Below are positions 46,581 to 56,004 of a stretch of DNA of 64,000 bases, in pieces. The position numbers and the translations under genes are program-made. Positions within the stretch are counted from its first letter, which is position 1. The number at the start of each line of letters is the position of its first letter. The notes under the pieces are model-generated. The model saw nothing but the letters and a program-made list of their open reading frames with translations. It searched no databases and had not been told where the DNA came from. The DNA is from an uncultured Lachnospiraceae bacterium (GTDB lineage: Bacteria > Bacillota > Clostridia > Lachnospirales > Lachnospiraceae), in contig CAMUAR010000009.1 of NCBI GenBank assembly GCA_947086895.1, positions 1-64,000 on the forward strand, read 5' to 3'.

Positions 46581-47209
46581 GAAAGTATTTTTCAAAGGCA
46601 AAGATACAGTACCTGTTTTATACGATGACGCATCCGATGGACGGCTTTTATGAAATTCGTCACCGGGAGCGCGGGAGCGTGCCGATCGCAGTAATTTCTG
46701 TAATTTTGTTCAGCTTTGTTTTTTCGATGAACAAAATGTTGGCGAGTTTTATCGTCAACAACACGGATCCAAGAACCGTTGACAGTCTTGATAATTTAAG
46801 CGGCGTGCTTCTTTTATACCTGCTTTTCTGCGTGGGCAACTGGTCCATCACCTGTCTGATGAACGGGGAGGGAAGGCTGAAGGACATTGCTACGATGCTT
46901 GGGTATTCTTTGGTGCCGATGACAATCAGTTATGTGATTGCGACGATTGTCTCACAGGTAATTGCTCAGAACGAAGAAGGATTTTATTCCATTATTATTA
47001 CGATCGGAACGATTTGGACCGTGCTGCTTGCATTGTCCGGCATTATGGTAATCCACAATTACAGTCTTGCAAAAACACTTTTAACCGTGATTTTAACTGT
47101 GGTTGCAATGCTGATTATTGTGTTTATCGTTATGATGCTTTCCGATCTGGTAAATCAGGTATATGGTTTTATTTACAGCATATATACGGAACTGCTGTTC
47201 CGTAATTAG
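46577..47209 (+). CDS. Yip1-domain integral membrane protein
   Basis: 210 aa with five or so membrane helices, a YIP1-family layout (early HPMDGFYEIRHRERG, then helices from about 33). Overlaps the NHL gene by ATGA, so both are translated together. Role unknown; the coupling suggests it binds the NHL protein's membrane anchor or helps assemble the transporter. Confidence 0.82.
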   Translation: MRKYFSKAKIQYLFYTMTHPMDGFYEIRHRERGSVPIAVISVILFSFVFSMNKMLASFIVNNTDPRTVDSLDNLSGVLLLYLLFCVGNWSITCLMNGEGRLKDIATMLGYSLVPMTISYVIATIVSQVIAQNEEGFYSIIITIGTIWTVLLALSGIMVIHNYSLAKTLLTVILTVVAMLIIVFIVMMLSDLVNQVYGFIYSIYTELLFRN

Positions 47210-47220
47210 GAGGATGCGAC

Positions 47221-49854
47221 ATGAAAAAAATGAGTGTTATCAAAAAGATCATTCTCGCTGTCGTGTCCGTTGCGGCGGTTGTTCTGCTGATCCGCTTGGT
47301 TTATACCACTGTACATTTTCGGATGTTCCGCGAGTACAAAGACTATATCGGAGAGAACGAGGAGTATGAACAGGGAACCGAGTTCCAGGCGATGGCGGAT
47401 ACCGACGGTAAAGTGGCGGGCATGGTTCTCGCGGCGGAAAACGATATTTTAAAACTGTACATCAATACGAAAAACGCTGAGATGGCAGTATACGATAAGA
47501 GAACGGGAATGACTGTCTATTCAAACCCGGAGGGCGCGGCAGGCGACGAGCTTGCCAGCAAGACAAACAAGTCATATTTGCAGTCCCAGCTGATTGTCGA
47601 TTTCTACAATACAAACCGAAAGAGTACGACCTACAATTCGTTTGACTACAGTACTTCCGTGGGGCAGTTCACGATTGAAAAGATCACGGACGGCGTGAGA
47701 GTACTTTATACGATCGGCGATCTGAGCAGCAAAACTGGTATTGTACCAGTGTATATTACTTCAGAACGCCTGGAGAGTTTTCTTGCAAATCTCGGTGACA
47801 AAGATGCAAATTACGTGCGTCTTCGCTATACTGAGAAATCGGATATCAACGGATATTTAATGCTTCCTGAAAGCGTGCAGTCGGCGCCGGCGCAGATGAG
47901 GCGGCTGAACAATTTTTTTGCGGAGGCAGGTTATACGGAGGAGGACTTTGTACAAGATATGGAAGAGGCCGGCGCAGAAGGGGCGGTTCCAATCAATTTT
48001 GTAATTCCGCTTGAGTATAAACTTGAGGCGGACGGATTAAAGGTTCGTATCCCAACAAGCCATATTGAGGAGAACGGCGGAGGAATGCTGTACCGTATTC
48101 AGCTGCTTCGCTACTTTGGAGCGGCGGACACAGCGCAGGAAGGTTATATGCTTGTACCGAACGGCGCAGGTTCCATTATCAATTTCAACAACGGAAAGAC
48201 CGACGCGACCGACTATAATGAGTTTGTGTATGGTATCGACCCAGTAGCAGCGGAATATCTGGTTCGGGAGAACACACAGCAGGTGAGGATGCCTGTATTT
48301 GGAATTTATTACAGGGATATGCAGACAGGAATTTTTACTGTGATTGAGCAGAGCGAAACGCAGGCGTCCATCACAGCGAATATTGCGGGAAAAGTAAATT
48401 CCTATAATTATATTTATCCAGTATTTCAGCTTCGTGGTTCGGATACGCTTTCCATGTTTGGAACAACTGGAAACGAGGCAGATATTCCAATTATTGAGAA
48501 CGATATTTATGATTCTGATATTGTTGTGCGCTACAGTATGCTGACCAAGGAATATGAAGGATATTCCGGGATGGCAAAATATTACAGGGATAAATTGGTT
48601 GCGGCTGGCGCGCTTACAAAAATGGAAGCAAAAGATGAGATTCCGTTTTATATGGATCTGATTGGAGGCGTAAAGAGAACTGCGTATTTTCTTGGAACAC
48701 AGTATCTTGATGTATTTCCAATGACAACTTATAAACAGGCGGAGGAGATTGTTGACGACCTTGCTGCGGGAGGCGTACACCGCATTGTTATCAATTATCA
48801 AGGATGGTTTAACGACGGGTATTATCATGACGCGCCAAGTAAGATAAAGCTGGTAAAAGAACTGGGAAGTAAAAAGGATCTGGAGCGGCTGGCAGAAAAG
48901 CTTGAGATGGCAGGCGGGAAACTTTACGGAGATGTGGCGTTCCAAAAAGTGACTTTTATTGCGGACAATTTTGATTATACCAGGGAAAGTTCGAGATATT
49001 ACGGAGCGGGATACACCGTATCGTTCGGTCAGGTAAGCCCCGTAACGCTGCGGCAGACGTCAAGTCTTGGCTATAGGGAAACGCTGTACAATATTATCTC
49101 GCCAAAATTTCTTGTGCGCTATGTCAATAAATTTGCAAAGAAGATTGACAAGTATGATATTACCGGTATTTCTTTAAGGGATCTCGCGGATACGCTTTCT
49201 TCAGACAAAAAGAGGAAAGAGGTAATTATTCGGGATAAAGCGCTGGATGTTGTGAATGCGATGCTTGAAAAGCTGGACGGCACAGGAAAAGATATTATGG
49301 CGAGCGGCGGAAACAACTATGTGTGGAAATATGCGAACGATCTGCTTAATGTGCCGACTTCCGGGAATTCCTACGCGATTATTGACGAGGATGTGCCGTT
49401 TTATCAGATGCTTGTTCATGGCTATATTGATTATACGGGAAGTGCGATTAATTTAGACGATTCTTTTGACCGCGTGAACAGCGTGCTGAATATGATTGAG
49501 TACGGCGCGGCACCGCATTTTATTTTTACCTATGAAGCGTCGAATGAGATGAAATACACAGGATTAAACAGAATGTACAGCACGACGTACAAGAATAAAG
49601 TAGATACGGAGGAAGATGAAAGGATTTATTCATGGGATGAGCTTGCGAAGGGCGTTTATGCGGAAGTCAACAGCGTATTAAAGCATGTTGCTTCTGCGGT
49701 GATGGTAAAACATGAAATTCTGGAATCTGGCGTTGCCAAGGTTACTTATGATAATGGTGTTGTTATCTATATCAATAACCAGGATAAAGCAGCTGAGGCA
49801 GACGGAAAAACAATTCCGGCAAAAAGCTATGAAATGGAGGGAGCGGGCAAATGA
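47221..49854 (+). CDS. Membrane-anchored DUF5696-type protein, possible unrecognised glycosidase
   Basis: 877 aa. One N-terminal membrane helix (IILAVVSVAAVVLLIRLVY, about 10-28) anchors a large outside part. Residues about 60-450 are beta-rich and resemble the super-sandwich domain that precedes the barrel in several glycosidase families. About 470-760 read like a (beta/alpha)8 barrel (MDLIGGVKRTAYFLGTQYLD, RIVINYQGWFNDGYYHDAPS, KLYGDVAFQK). The end (about 770-877) is beta-rich again. No catalytic residue can be assigned with certainty. The stop overlaps the next permease by ATGA. Confidence 0.82.
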   Translation: MKKMSVIKKIILAVVSVAAVVLLIRLVYTTVHFRMFREYKDYIGENEEYEQGTEFQAMADTDGKVAGMVLAAENDILKLYINTKNAEMAVYDKRTGMTVYSNPEGAAGDELASKTNKSYLQSQLIVDFYNTNRKSTTYNSFDYSTSVGQFTIEKITDGVRVLYTIGDLSSKTGIVPVYITSERLESFLANLGDKDANYVRLRYTEKSDINGYLMLPESVQSAPAQMRRLNNFFAEAGYTEEDFVQDMEEAGAEGAVPINFVIPLEYKLEADGLKVRIPTSHIEENGGGMLYRIQLLRYFGAADTAQEGYMLVPNGAGSIINFNNGKTDATDYNEFVYGIDPVAAEYLVRENTQQVRMPVFGIYYRDMQTGIFTVIEQSETQASITANIAGKVNSYNYIYPVFQLRGSDTLSMFGTTGNEADIPIIENDIYDSDIVVRYSMLTKEYEGYSGMAKYYRDKLVAAGALTKMEAKDEIPFYMDLIGGVKRTAYFLGTQYLDVFPMTTYKQAEEIVDDLAAGGVHRIVINYQGWFNDGYYHDAPSKIKLVKELGSKKDLERLAEKLEMAGGKLYGDVAFQKVTFIADNFDYTRESSRYYGAGYTVSFGQVSPVTLRQTSSLGYRETLYNIISPKFLVRYVNKFAKKIDKYDITGISLRDLADTLSSDKKRKEVIIRDKALDVVNAMLEKLDGTGKDIMASGGNNYVWKYANDLLNVPTSGNSYAIIDEDVPFYQMLVHGYIDYTGSAINLDDSFDRVNSVLNMIEYGAAPHFIFTYEASNEMKYTGLNRMYSTTYKNKVDTEEDERIYSWDELAKGVYAEVNSVLKHVASAVMVKHEILESGVAKVTYDNGVVIYINNQDKAAEADGKTIPAKSYEMEGAGK

Positions 49855-50768
49855 ACAAGAAAAAGAAAATGACTTTGGCAACAAAACGCGCCATCGTGGG
49901 TCTGCTCTTTTTGTCCCCTTGGATTATCGGCTTTCTTGCATTCTATGTCCGAAGCCTTATCATGTCGATTCAGTTTAGTTTGAACACCGTTAATATAGAT
50001 ACAGCAAACGGCGGTTATACGCTGACATTTAACGGAATCAAGAACTTTATCTATGCCTTTGCAGAACATGGAAGCTTCTCTCAGACATTAGTTTTGTCCT
50101 TGCAGGATATTTTGATCGACGTGCCGCTGATTGTGTTTTTCAGCTTGTTTATGGCAATGTTGATGAACAAGAAATTCCGCGGAAGAACACTGGTGCGCGC
50201 GATATTTTTCCTGCCGGTGATTATGAATTCCGAGGCGATTATCAGCGCGATTGACGTGATCCGGGACTTGATGATGGGCGGCTTATCTGCAACGTCAGGA
50301 GCAATGTCGGATGCGGCGTCATCCGGCGTCAATATGGACTATTATATTGCCCTGTTTGGCGAGCTGGCGCTGCCGGATTCCCTGTTAAATTATATTGTCG
50401 GCGCAGTAGGGCGGATCAATGATATTATCTCTGCATCTGGCGTGCAGATCGTTATCTTTATCGCGGCGCTGCAGTCGATTCCATCCTCGCTGTACGAGGT
50501 GGCAAAAATTGAGGGTGCGACCGGTTATGAAACATTCTGGAAAGTTACGTTTCCAATGGTAATGCCGCATATTATTACAAACATTGTCTATACCGTGGTG
50601 GATTCTTTTGTCAACAGTGATATTGTAACAATGGCTTACGAGACGGCATTCCTTCAGCAGAACTGGGGACTTTCTGCGGCGATGAGCTTAATTACAACAG
50701 TGATTGTCTGTCTGATACTTGGAGTTGTGTGCGGATTTATACAGAAACGTACATTCTACTATAACTAG
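49851..50768 (+). CDS. Carbohydrate ABC permease, second pair (UgpA type)
   Basis: 305 aa with six membrane helices. EAA loop LYEVAKIEGATGYETFWKVT. It overlaps the DUF5696 gene by 4 bp and so is coupled to it. An extra segment between helices (about 140-190, GLSATSGAMSDAASSGVNMD) is longer than in the first pair. Confidence 0.93.
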   Translation: MNKKKKMTLATKRAIVGLLFLSPWIIGFLAFYVRSLIMSIQFSLNTVNIDTANGGYTLTFNGIKNFIYAFAEHGSFSQTLVLSLQDILIDVPLIVFFSLFMAMLMNKKFRGRTLVRAIFFLPVIMNSEAIISAIDVIRDLMMGGLSATSGAMSDAASSGVNMDYYIALFGELALPDSLLNYIVGAVGRINDIISASGVQIVIFIAALQSIPSSLYEVAKIEGATGYETFWKVTFPMVMPHIITNIVYTVVDSFVNSDIVTMAYETAFLQQNWGLSAAMSLITTVIVCLILGVVCGFIQKRTFYYN

Positions 50769-50784
50769 GAAAGGAGGGGATAAC

Positions 50785-51744
50785 ATGCAGCTTGTACAAG
50801 ACTACAAAGCAAAAATGCAGTCGTTAAAAGAGGATAAGCGGTTTGCAAACGACAGGCGCAAAGCAGTTAGAGTTTCAAAGAAATTTATTCTTGGGCTTTT
50901 TAAGGCGGTGGTCTTAATCGGAATCAGTTATTTGATTTTAAGCCCTCTGATTGGTATGGTCAGCAACTCCTTTTTCTCGGATACGGACCGCTACAACCCG
51001 ATGGTGTACCTGTTTCCGGCAAATCCGACGCTGGAGCGGTACCAGACGTCGATCAAGGTGTTAAAGTACGGAAAGATTTTATTTACCACAATGCTTTATG
51101 ATCTTTCGCTTATGGCGATTCAGCTGGTTGTCTGCTCGCTGGTAGGTTACGGTTTTGCAAGATTTGATTTTCCATTTAAGAAACTGCTGTTTGGATGTGT
51201 GGTTGTTATGATTGTGTTGCCGGTAAATACAATTATGCTTCCTCTGTATATGACATTCCGCAATTTTGGACCGTTGAACCTCTTGTCAACGCCAGTGCCA
51301 ATGTTTATTATGACAGTGTTTGGATGTGGACTTCGTTCTGGACTGTACATCTATATTTTTAATCAGTTTTTCCGGGGACTGCCAAAAGAAATTGAGGAGG
51401 CAGCGTTTGTGGACGGCGCGGGTATGTTTTATACCTACTCCCGTATTATGCTTGCAAATGCGATGCCGTCTGTAATTACAGTTTCTATCTTTTCGCTGGT
51501 CTGGCAGTACAATGACACATTTTATGCAAGAATGTTTACAATGGATGCAAATACATTGCTGAGCATGAAAATATCTTCTTTTACAAGCACAATAAGCAAC
51601 TCATTTAATATTGTCGACCCGACAATTTTAAAGTTGTATACTTATGCGGGGGTCATTTTGATGATTCTTCCGGTAATGATCGTTTACATCCTGCTGCAAA
51701 GACAGTTTATTGAGGGCGTGGAGCGAAGCGGTATTGTTGGATAA
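50785..51744 (+). CDS. Carbohydrate ABC permease, second pair (UgpE/MalG type)
   Basis: 319 aa from ATG 50785 after AAAGGAGG; the longer frame overlaps the previous gene and lacks a ribosome site. About 45 hydrophilic residues precede six membrane helices. EAA loop EIEEAAFVDGAGMFYTYSRI. Partner of 49851-50768. Followed by a 156-bp gap with a weak CTGCC/GGCAG hairpin (about 51788-51812). Confidence 0.93.
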   Translation: MQLVQDYKAKMQSLKEDKRFANDRRKAVRVSKKFILGLFKAVVLIGISYLILSPLIGMVSNSFFSDTDRYNPMVYLFPANPTLERYQTSIKVLKYGKILFTTMLYDLSLMAIQLVVCSLVGYGFARFDFPFKKLLFGCVVVMIVLPVNTIMLPLYMTFRNFGPLNLLSTPVPMFIMTVFGCGLRSGLYIYIFNQFFRGLPKEIEEAAFVDGAGMFYTYSRIMLANAMPSVITVSIFSLVWQYNDTFYARMFTMDANTLLSMKISSFTSTISNSFNIVDPTILKLYTYAGVILMILPVMIVYILLQRQFIEGVERSGIVG

Positions 51745-51900
51745 ACTTGTTTTACGAGGTTTGCATAAGAAAAAAGTGGTAAAACTGCCGGGGATTTTTC
51801 CTTTGGCAGCTTTGCCGGAAATATGGTAGAAAGCAGTAATTCTGTTATTGCAGAAATGCTGTAATGGAAACAATTATATATTTATTTAAGGAGGAAGAGT

Positions 51901-53991
51901 ATGTTTAAGAAAAAAAGTTTATTGTCTTTAAGCATGGTTCTTGCACTTGCAGCAGTTTCAGGGTGCGGGGATGATGCGAAAGAACCTGAGGCAACTCCAA
52001 CGCCGCTGCCGACGAAGGCTTTATCAACCCCGACGCCGAAACCGACGGATGCTGCACAGCCAGAACCGACCAAAGCTGTGGCTCAGCCGACGGATGCGCC
52101 GACTTATGCAGCGGGCAGCGTTGTGGATTTTGAGGATGGCAATTATAGTTTTATTAAAGTAAAAGAATCCAATGTAGACAGTGCTGAAACAGAACTTTCC
52201 ATCGTTGATTTCGGGGGGTCAAAGGCGTTGAAAATCGCTGCGGCAGACACTTCAAAGATCCCTTATGTGGCGATTGATATTTCAAGTCTGGCAGGGGACG
52301 CGGTAGCAAACGTTCGTTCTATTGAAATGGATATGGGAATATCCCATGACAGCGGAAAGTTTTATGCTGCTTCTGGTATTTGTTACTATTATGTAGGAGA
52401 GGATAATACAGAGAAAGAAGCAACTTGGTCTGTATATCTGGAAGCAAAAAACCCGAAGAGAGCAACATTTAAATTAGCTGATGATGAAAACTTTGTAGCG
52501 GGCGCAAAGAATATTATTATCGTCACAAAGGAAACGGACAATGCAGCTGAGCCGACGGCAGAAGGGACAGCTTCTGTATTCTATATTGATAATATCGTGT
52601 TAAAGGATGCGGATGGCAAGGAAATTGCATTAAATACAGCGGCAGAATTTAATGCGCCGGACGGATTTTCAGATCAGGATTGGAGCAATCTGACCCAGGT
52701 AAAGAATGAAGTTGCAGTTTCTGGTATGGAGGAAGCAACATCAGGAAGCTGGTGGCCGGAAAGCGGTATCACCACAGATGCTGCGCAGGAGGGTGCAAAG
52801 TTTGTAGATCCTTCCATATTCGGTCCGGGAAAAGTTATGACAATTTATTTAGCTTTTGCGGATACAGCAGAGGACTGGCAGAAAAATGTGAAGCTCGTTG
52901 GTCAGTGGTGGCCGGTGGAAAATTCAGAGATATCTGCTCCAACATGGGAGCCGTTTTCCGTGCCGGATGTCGCAGAGCTGACGGTCAATGACGATGGTAT
53001 TATGGCATTTAATTTCTATAACCTGCCGATGAATGATTCTAGGACGATAGCGCAGATTAGTTATGATGCGATTGCCGAACATCTTGGCGACGACTGGTTT
53101 AAGTATGTAAAGTTCCTGGGAATTGCAGATTCTGGCGCAGCGACAACCGTTTCATCGGTAACTGTCGGTGAGGAAAAGAAAGTGCTTCCGGCAACGATAA
53201 ATGATGTTGCGATTGATGGATTTGCAGTGAAAGGCGCAGGCTGGGAACAGGGAGGCGTAGATACTGTAAATGCGGGCGGCACGTTTGACATCAGTCTTTT
53301 AAAGCCGGGCTGTGTTATAACCATCAATTATAAATCGGAAGGTTCGATGTGGTTGGTCGGCGACGGCGAGCCGTTTGGCTGGACGAGAATCGCTTATGAT
53401 GAAACAAAAGAAGTAAAGGGTCAGGGCTTAACAAACGACGATAATAACCAGGTGCAGATTACTTACGACCAGATTGTGGCTTCGCTTGGCACAGATGATT
53501 TTTCAGGGCTTACAAAACTTCAGTGCGAGTCCGATATGGAGTGGGAAGTTTTCAGTGTTACCATCGGCGAATATGCTCCAGAACCTTACAAGTATACAGA
53601 CGAGGTGATGTTGGAAGGTTCTGCAGTCAAAGGAAACGGATGGGCTCAGGCAGGAGTGGACAGCGTTGCAAACGGCGGGTCGTTTGATTACACTGCACTT
53701 GTGCCGGGTACGGTGATCAATATTCACTATAAAGATAACGGTGCGAATTTCTGGCTTGTTGTGAACGCAGAAGATGGCGCTCCTTACGGCTGGTCCCGTG
53801 TCGGTGTTGAAGAAACTGGTTTTACTAATACATGCCGTGTAGATCGTGAAAAATGTATTGTACAGATTACATACGATGATCTTGCAGCAAGACTTGGTTC
53901 AGAGGATTTCTCATTTATCAAACAGCTGCAGGCAGAGTCTACCGCAGATTGGGAAATTTATGGCATCGGTATTGCAAAACTGGCAGAGTAA
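51901..53991 (+). CDS. Modular surface lipoprotein with tandem CBM-like repeats
   Basis: 696 aa. Lipobox VSGC (Cys about 22) and a P/T linker with repeated PTPxPT units (about 30-68). The first beta-sandwich (about 72-240) starts VVDFEDGNYSFIKVKE, like mannan- or glucan-binding CBMs. Three related modules follow (about 255-425, 430-560, 565-695); the last two share AVKGxGWxQxGVDxVxxGG, a PGxVIxIxYK strand and GWxRxxxxE. No catalytic motif is seen. It probably binds polysaccharide at the cell surface and hands oligosaccharides to the transporter. AGGAGG ribosome site. Confidence 0.82.
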   Translation: MFKKKSLLSLSMVLALAAVSGCGDDAKEPEATPTPLPTKALSTPTPKPTDAAQPEPTKAVAQPTDAPTYAAGSVVDFEDGNYSFIKVKESNVDSAETELSIVDFGGSKALKIAAADTSKIPYVAIDISSLAGDAVANVRSIEMDMGISHDSGKFYAASGICYYYVGEDNTEKEATWSVYLEAKNPKRATFKLADDENFVAGAKNIIIVTKETDNAAEPTAEGTASVFYIDNIVLKDADGKEIALNTAAEFNAPDGFSDQDWSNLTQVKNEVAVSGMEEATSGSWWPESGITTDAAQEGAKFVDPSIFGPGKVMTIYLAFADTAEDWQKNVKLVGQWWPVENSEISAPTWEPFSVPDVAELTVNDDGIMAFNFYNLPMNDSRTIAQISYDAIAEHLGDDWFKYVKFLGIADSGAATTVSSVTVGEEKKVLPATINDVAIDGFAVKGAGWEQGGVDTVNAGGTFDISLLKPGCVITINYKSEGSMWLVGDGEPFGWTRIAYDETKEVKGQGLTNDDNNQVQITYDQIVASLGTDDFSGLTKLQCESDMEWEVFSVTIGEYAPEPYKYTDEVMLEGSAVKGNGWAQAGVDSVANGGSFDYTALVPGTVINIHYKDNGANFWLVVNAEDGAPYGWSRVGVEETGFTNTCRVDREKCIVQITYDDLAARLGSEDFSFIKQLQAESTADWEIYGIGIAKLAE

Positions 53992-54011
53992 CATGCAGAT
54001 TTGACGTTGTG

Positions 54012-54038
54012 TGGGTACCCGGATTTCCAGGTACCCCA
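54012..54038 (+). other. Intercistronic hairpin
   Basis: TGGGTACC and GGTACCCCA pair around a 10-nt loop between the lipoprotein and SBP genes. No T-run follows. It may stabilise or separate the SBP part of the message. Confidence 0.5.
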
Positions 54039-54118
54039 GCATGGGTAAGAAATCAAAATAATTGCCCGTGAGAAAAGTAATATTCTTTGTATGATTATAA
54101 AGAAGTGGAGGATAATAT

Positions 54119-55630
54119 ATGTTTAATAGAAAGATGAAAAAGATCGTATCAATTGCTCTTGCAGGAACAATGGTAATGTCTATGACAGCGTGCGGCAATG
54201 ATTCCGAAGATCCGAAGCCAAGCCCGACGCCTACGACGGCAGCCAAGCCAAACGACTCGCAGCAGGACGACAACAATAGTAATCCGTCCAATGATAATGA
54301 TGATAACCAGACAGACAATAACCAGCCGACAGAAGGAAGCGTAACGCTTCCCGTAGAACCGCATGCCGGCTCGACGCCGAGGACGATCCGCATCGGAACA
54401 TGGTATGATCAGTATTATGACAGCACGCACAGCGATATTTATGCAAATCCGGAAGTTAATAATCCAGAAACCGCTCAGATGATGTTTGATGCTGTCAAGA
54501 AAGTGGAAGAAAAATATAACGTAAGGCTGGAGTATGTCAATCTTACATGGGATGGCGCAATGGAAAGTATCAATACATCTATTATGTCAGGTACCCCAGA
54601 CTGTGATGTTTACCAGGTAGATCTTCAGTTTGGCGTGCCTGCGACGTTAAATGGTTATGCGATGGCGCTTGAGGATATTCTTCCTCCAGAAGCTGATATT
54701 TTTAATGATCAGACGGTATTTAAATATTTAAAGATCGAAAATATCGACAACAGTTATCTTTTTACTGGAAGCGCATTGGACTGCGGCGCATGTCTCTTAG
54801 GATTTAATATGGATATGATCGATGAGGCAGGTCTTGAAAATCCACAAGATCTGTATGACCGCGGTGAGTGGACATGGGAGAAATTCCGCGAGTACTGCAG
54901 ACTTTTAACCAAAGATACCGATGGCGATACAATCAATGATCAATGGGGCTACAGCGGCTGGTTTAACACGATGTTTTCTTATCTGTGTATGTCCAACGGT
55001 ACACATGTAGCAGGCGGTAAGACGGAGTCCTTAAGTTCTCCGGCAACAATCGAAGTGCTGGATTTTATGTATCAGCTGTATCAGGTTGACAAAACTGCAA
55101 GACCGTTTGATTATGAGAACTGGGATATCAATACGACAGTTTATACTACCGGAACTGTCGGGTTCTGGACAACATATACCTGGGTACAGTCCGGCAACGG
55201 TCTTTCCAGCGATGTTGGTTTTGAGATCGGAATGGTTCCGTGGCCGATTGGTCCAAGCGGAAATCAGGAGACAAACAGCCAGGTAGCCGTAGCAGGAAAC
55301 TGGTATATGATTCCAGTAGGTGTTGAGCGCCCTGAGCTTGTCTATGCGGTACTGGAAGAATGGTCCAATTGGTACAACAATGATCTTTCTTATCGCGATG
55401 ATACCGAGTGGCATGAAGATAAGTGCGAGACAGAAAGAAACTGGGAATACTTAAAGAAGGCAGGGCAGTCGACGCCGTGGTTTGATCTGTGGGCGAATGT
55501 TACGGACTTCAATGCTCCGCAGGATGTAATCAATCCAGACGGCGACTCTGCCTCCACCGCTGCTCAGGCCGCAGAGCAGTACAAACAGCTTGTTCAGGAT
55601 TTCCTTGATACTTATATGGGTAACAATTAA
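54119..55630 (+). CDS. Carbohydrate ABC solute-binding lipoprotein
   Basis: 503 aa. Lipobox MTAC (Cys about 25), a long N/D/Q/P linker (about 27-80), then an SBP_bac_1 domain: RTIRIGTWYDQYYD, MFDAVKKVEEKYNVRLEYVN, MSGTPDCDVYQVD, YLFTGSALDCGACLLGFNMD, TWEKFREYCRLL. Aromatic residues (W, Y, F) that stack on sugars are frequent. Last gene of the operon, before a terminator. It probably serves the second permease pair. GGAGGATAATAT ribosome site. Confidence 0.93.
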   Translation: MFNRKMKKIVSIALAGTMVMSMTACGNDSEDPKPSPTPTTAAKPNDSQQDDNNSNPSNDNDDNQTDNNQPTEGSVTLPVEPHAGSTPRTIRIGTWYDQYYDSTHSDIYANPEVNNPETAQMMFDAVKKVEEKYNVRLEYVNLTWDGAMESINTSIMSGTPDCDVYQVDLQFGVPATLNGYAMALEDILPPEADIFNDQTVFKYLKIENIDNSYLFTGSALDCGACLLGFNMDMIDEAGLENPQDLYDRGEWTWEKFREYCRLLTKDTDGDTINDQWGYSGWFNTMFSYLCMSNGTHVAGGKTESLSSPATIEVLDFMYQLYQVDKTARPFDYENWDINTTVYTTGTVGFWTTYTWVQSGNGLSSDVGFEIGMVPWPIGPSGNQETNSQVAVAGNWYMIPVGVERPELVYAVLEEWSNWYNNDLSYRDDTEWHEDKCETERNWEYLKKAGQSTPWFDLWANVTDFNAPQDVINPDGDSASTAAQAAEQYKQLVQDFLDTYMGNN

Positions 55631-55667
55631 TATTTATAGCTGAATGTTTTTACAGGAAAAGTGATAG

Positions 55668-55706
55668 GGCGGCAGGATGGCAAAGGGCGCTGTTCTGCCG
55701 CCTTTT
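55668..55706 (+). terminator. Terminator of the mannan transport operon
   Basis: GGCGGCAG (55668-55675) pairs with CTGCCGCC (55695-55702), followed by TTTT. The loop is 19 nt. Confidence 0.7.
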
Positions 55707-55813
55707 CATGTGCAGTCCCATGCAGAAAAAGCATGCCGTAAGACGGCGCACGGAACGCACAGCAAGCAGAAAAGAGAAGTGTTCCTCTACTCGATTGTGC
55801 GGTTCTGTGCAGA
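55707..55813 (+). repeat. Dispersed hairpin-rich intergenic repeat, copy 2
   Basis: Contains ATGTGCAGTCCCATGCAG, hairpin GCCGTaagACGGC, and TTCCTCTACTCGATTGTGC, in the same order as copy 1 (25875-25961). As in copy 1 it starts right at the terminator T-run. Confidence 0.65.
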
Positions 55814-55855
55814 AAAAATAATGCATAAATAGTGCAAAATAATGCAAAAAAATTC

Positions 55856-55884
55856 TTGATTTTTTGAAATTTATCCATTATAAT
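55856..55884 (+). promoter_or_regulatory. Promoter of the GH130 gene
   Basis: TTGATT (55856-55861), 17-bp spacer, TATAAT (55879-55884). Repeated AATAGTGCA/TAATGCA words occur upstream (55829-55849) and downstream (about 55935-55948) and may be regulator sites. The leader is about 190 nt long. Confidence 0.75.
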
Positions 55885-56004
55885 AAGAATATAGATGAAA
55901 GGAAAAATATTGTATCGTGCATAGTTTTACAAAATAGTGCATAATACATAGCACCTGTTTTGAACTTATAATTTTGATGAAATGGGACGGATGAAGTTTT
56001 ATCG

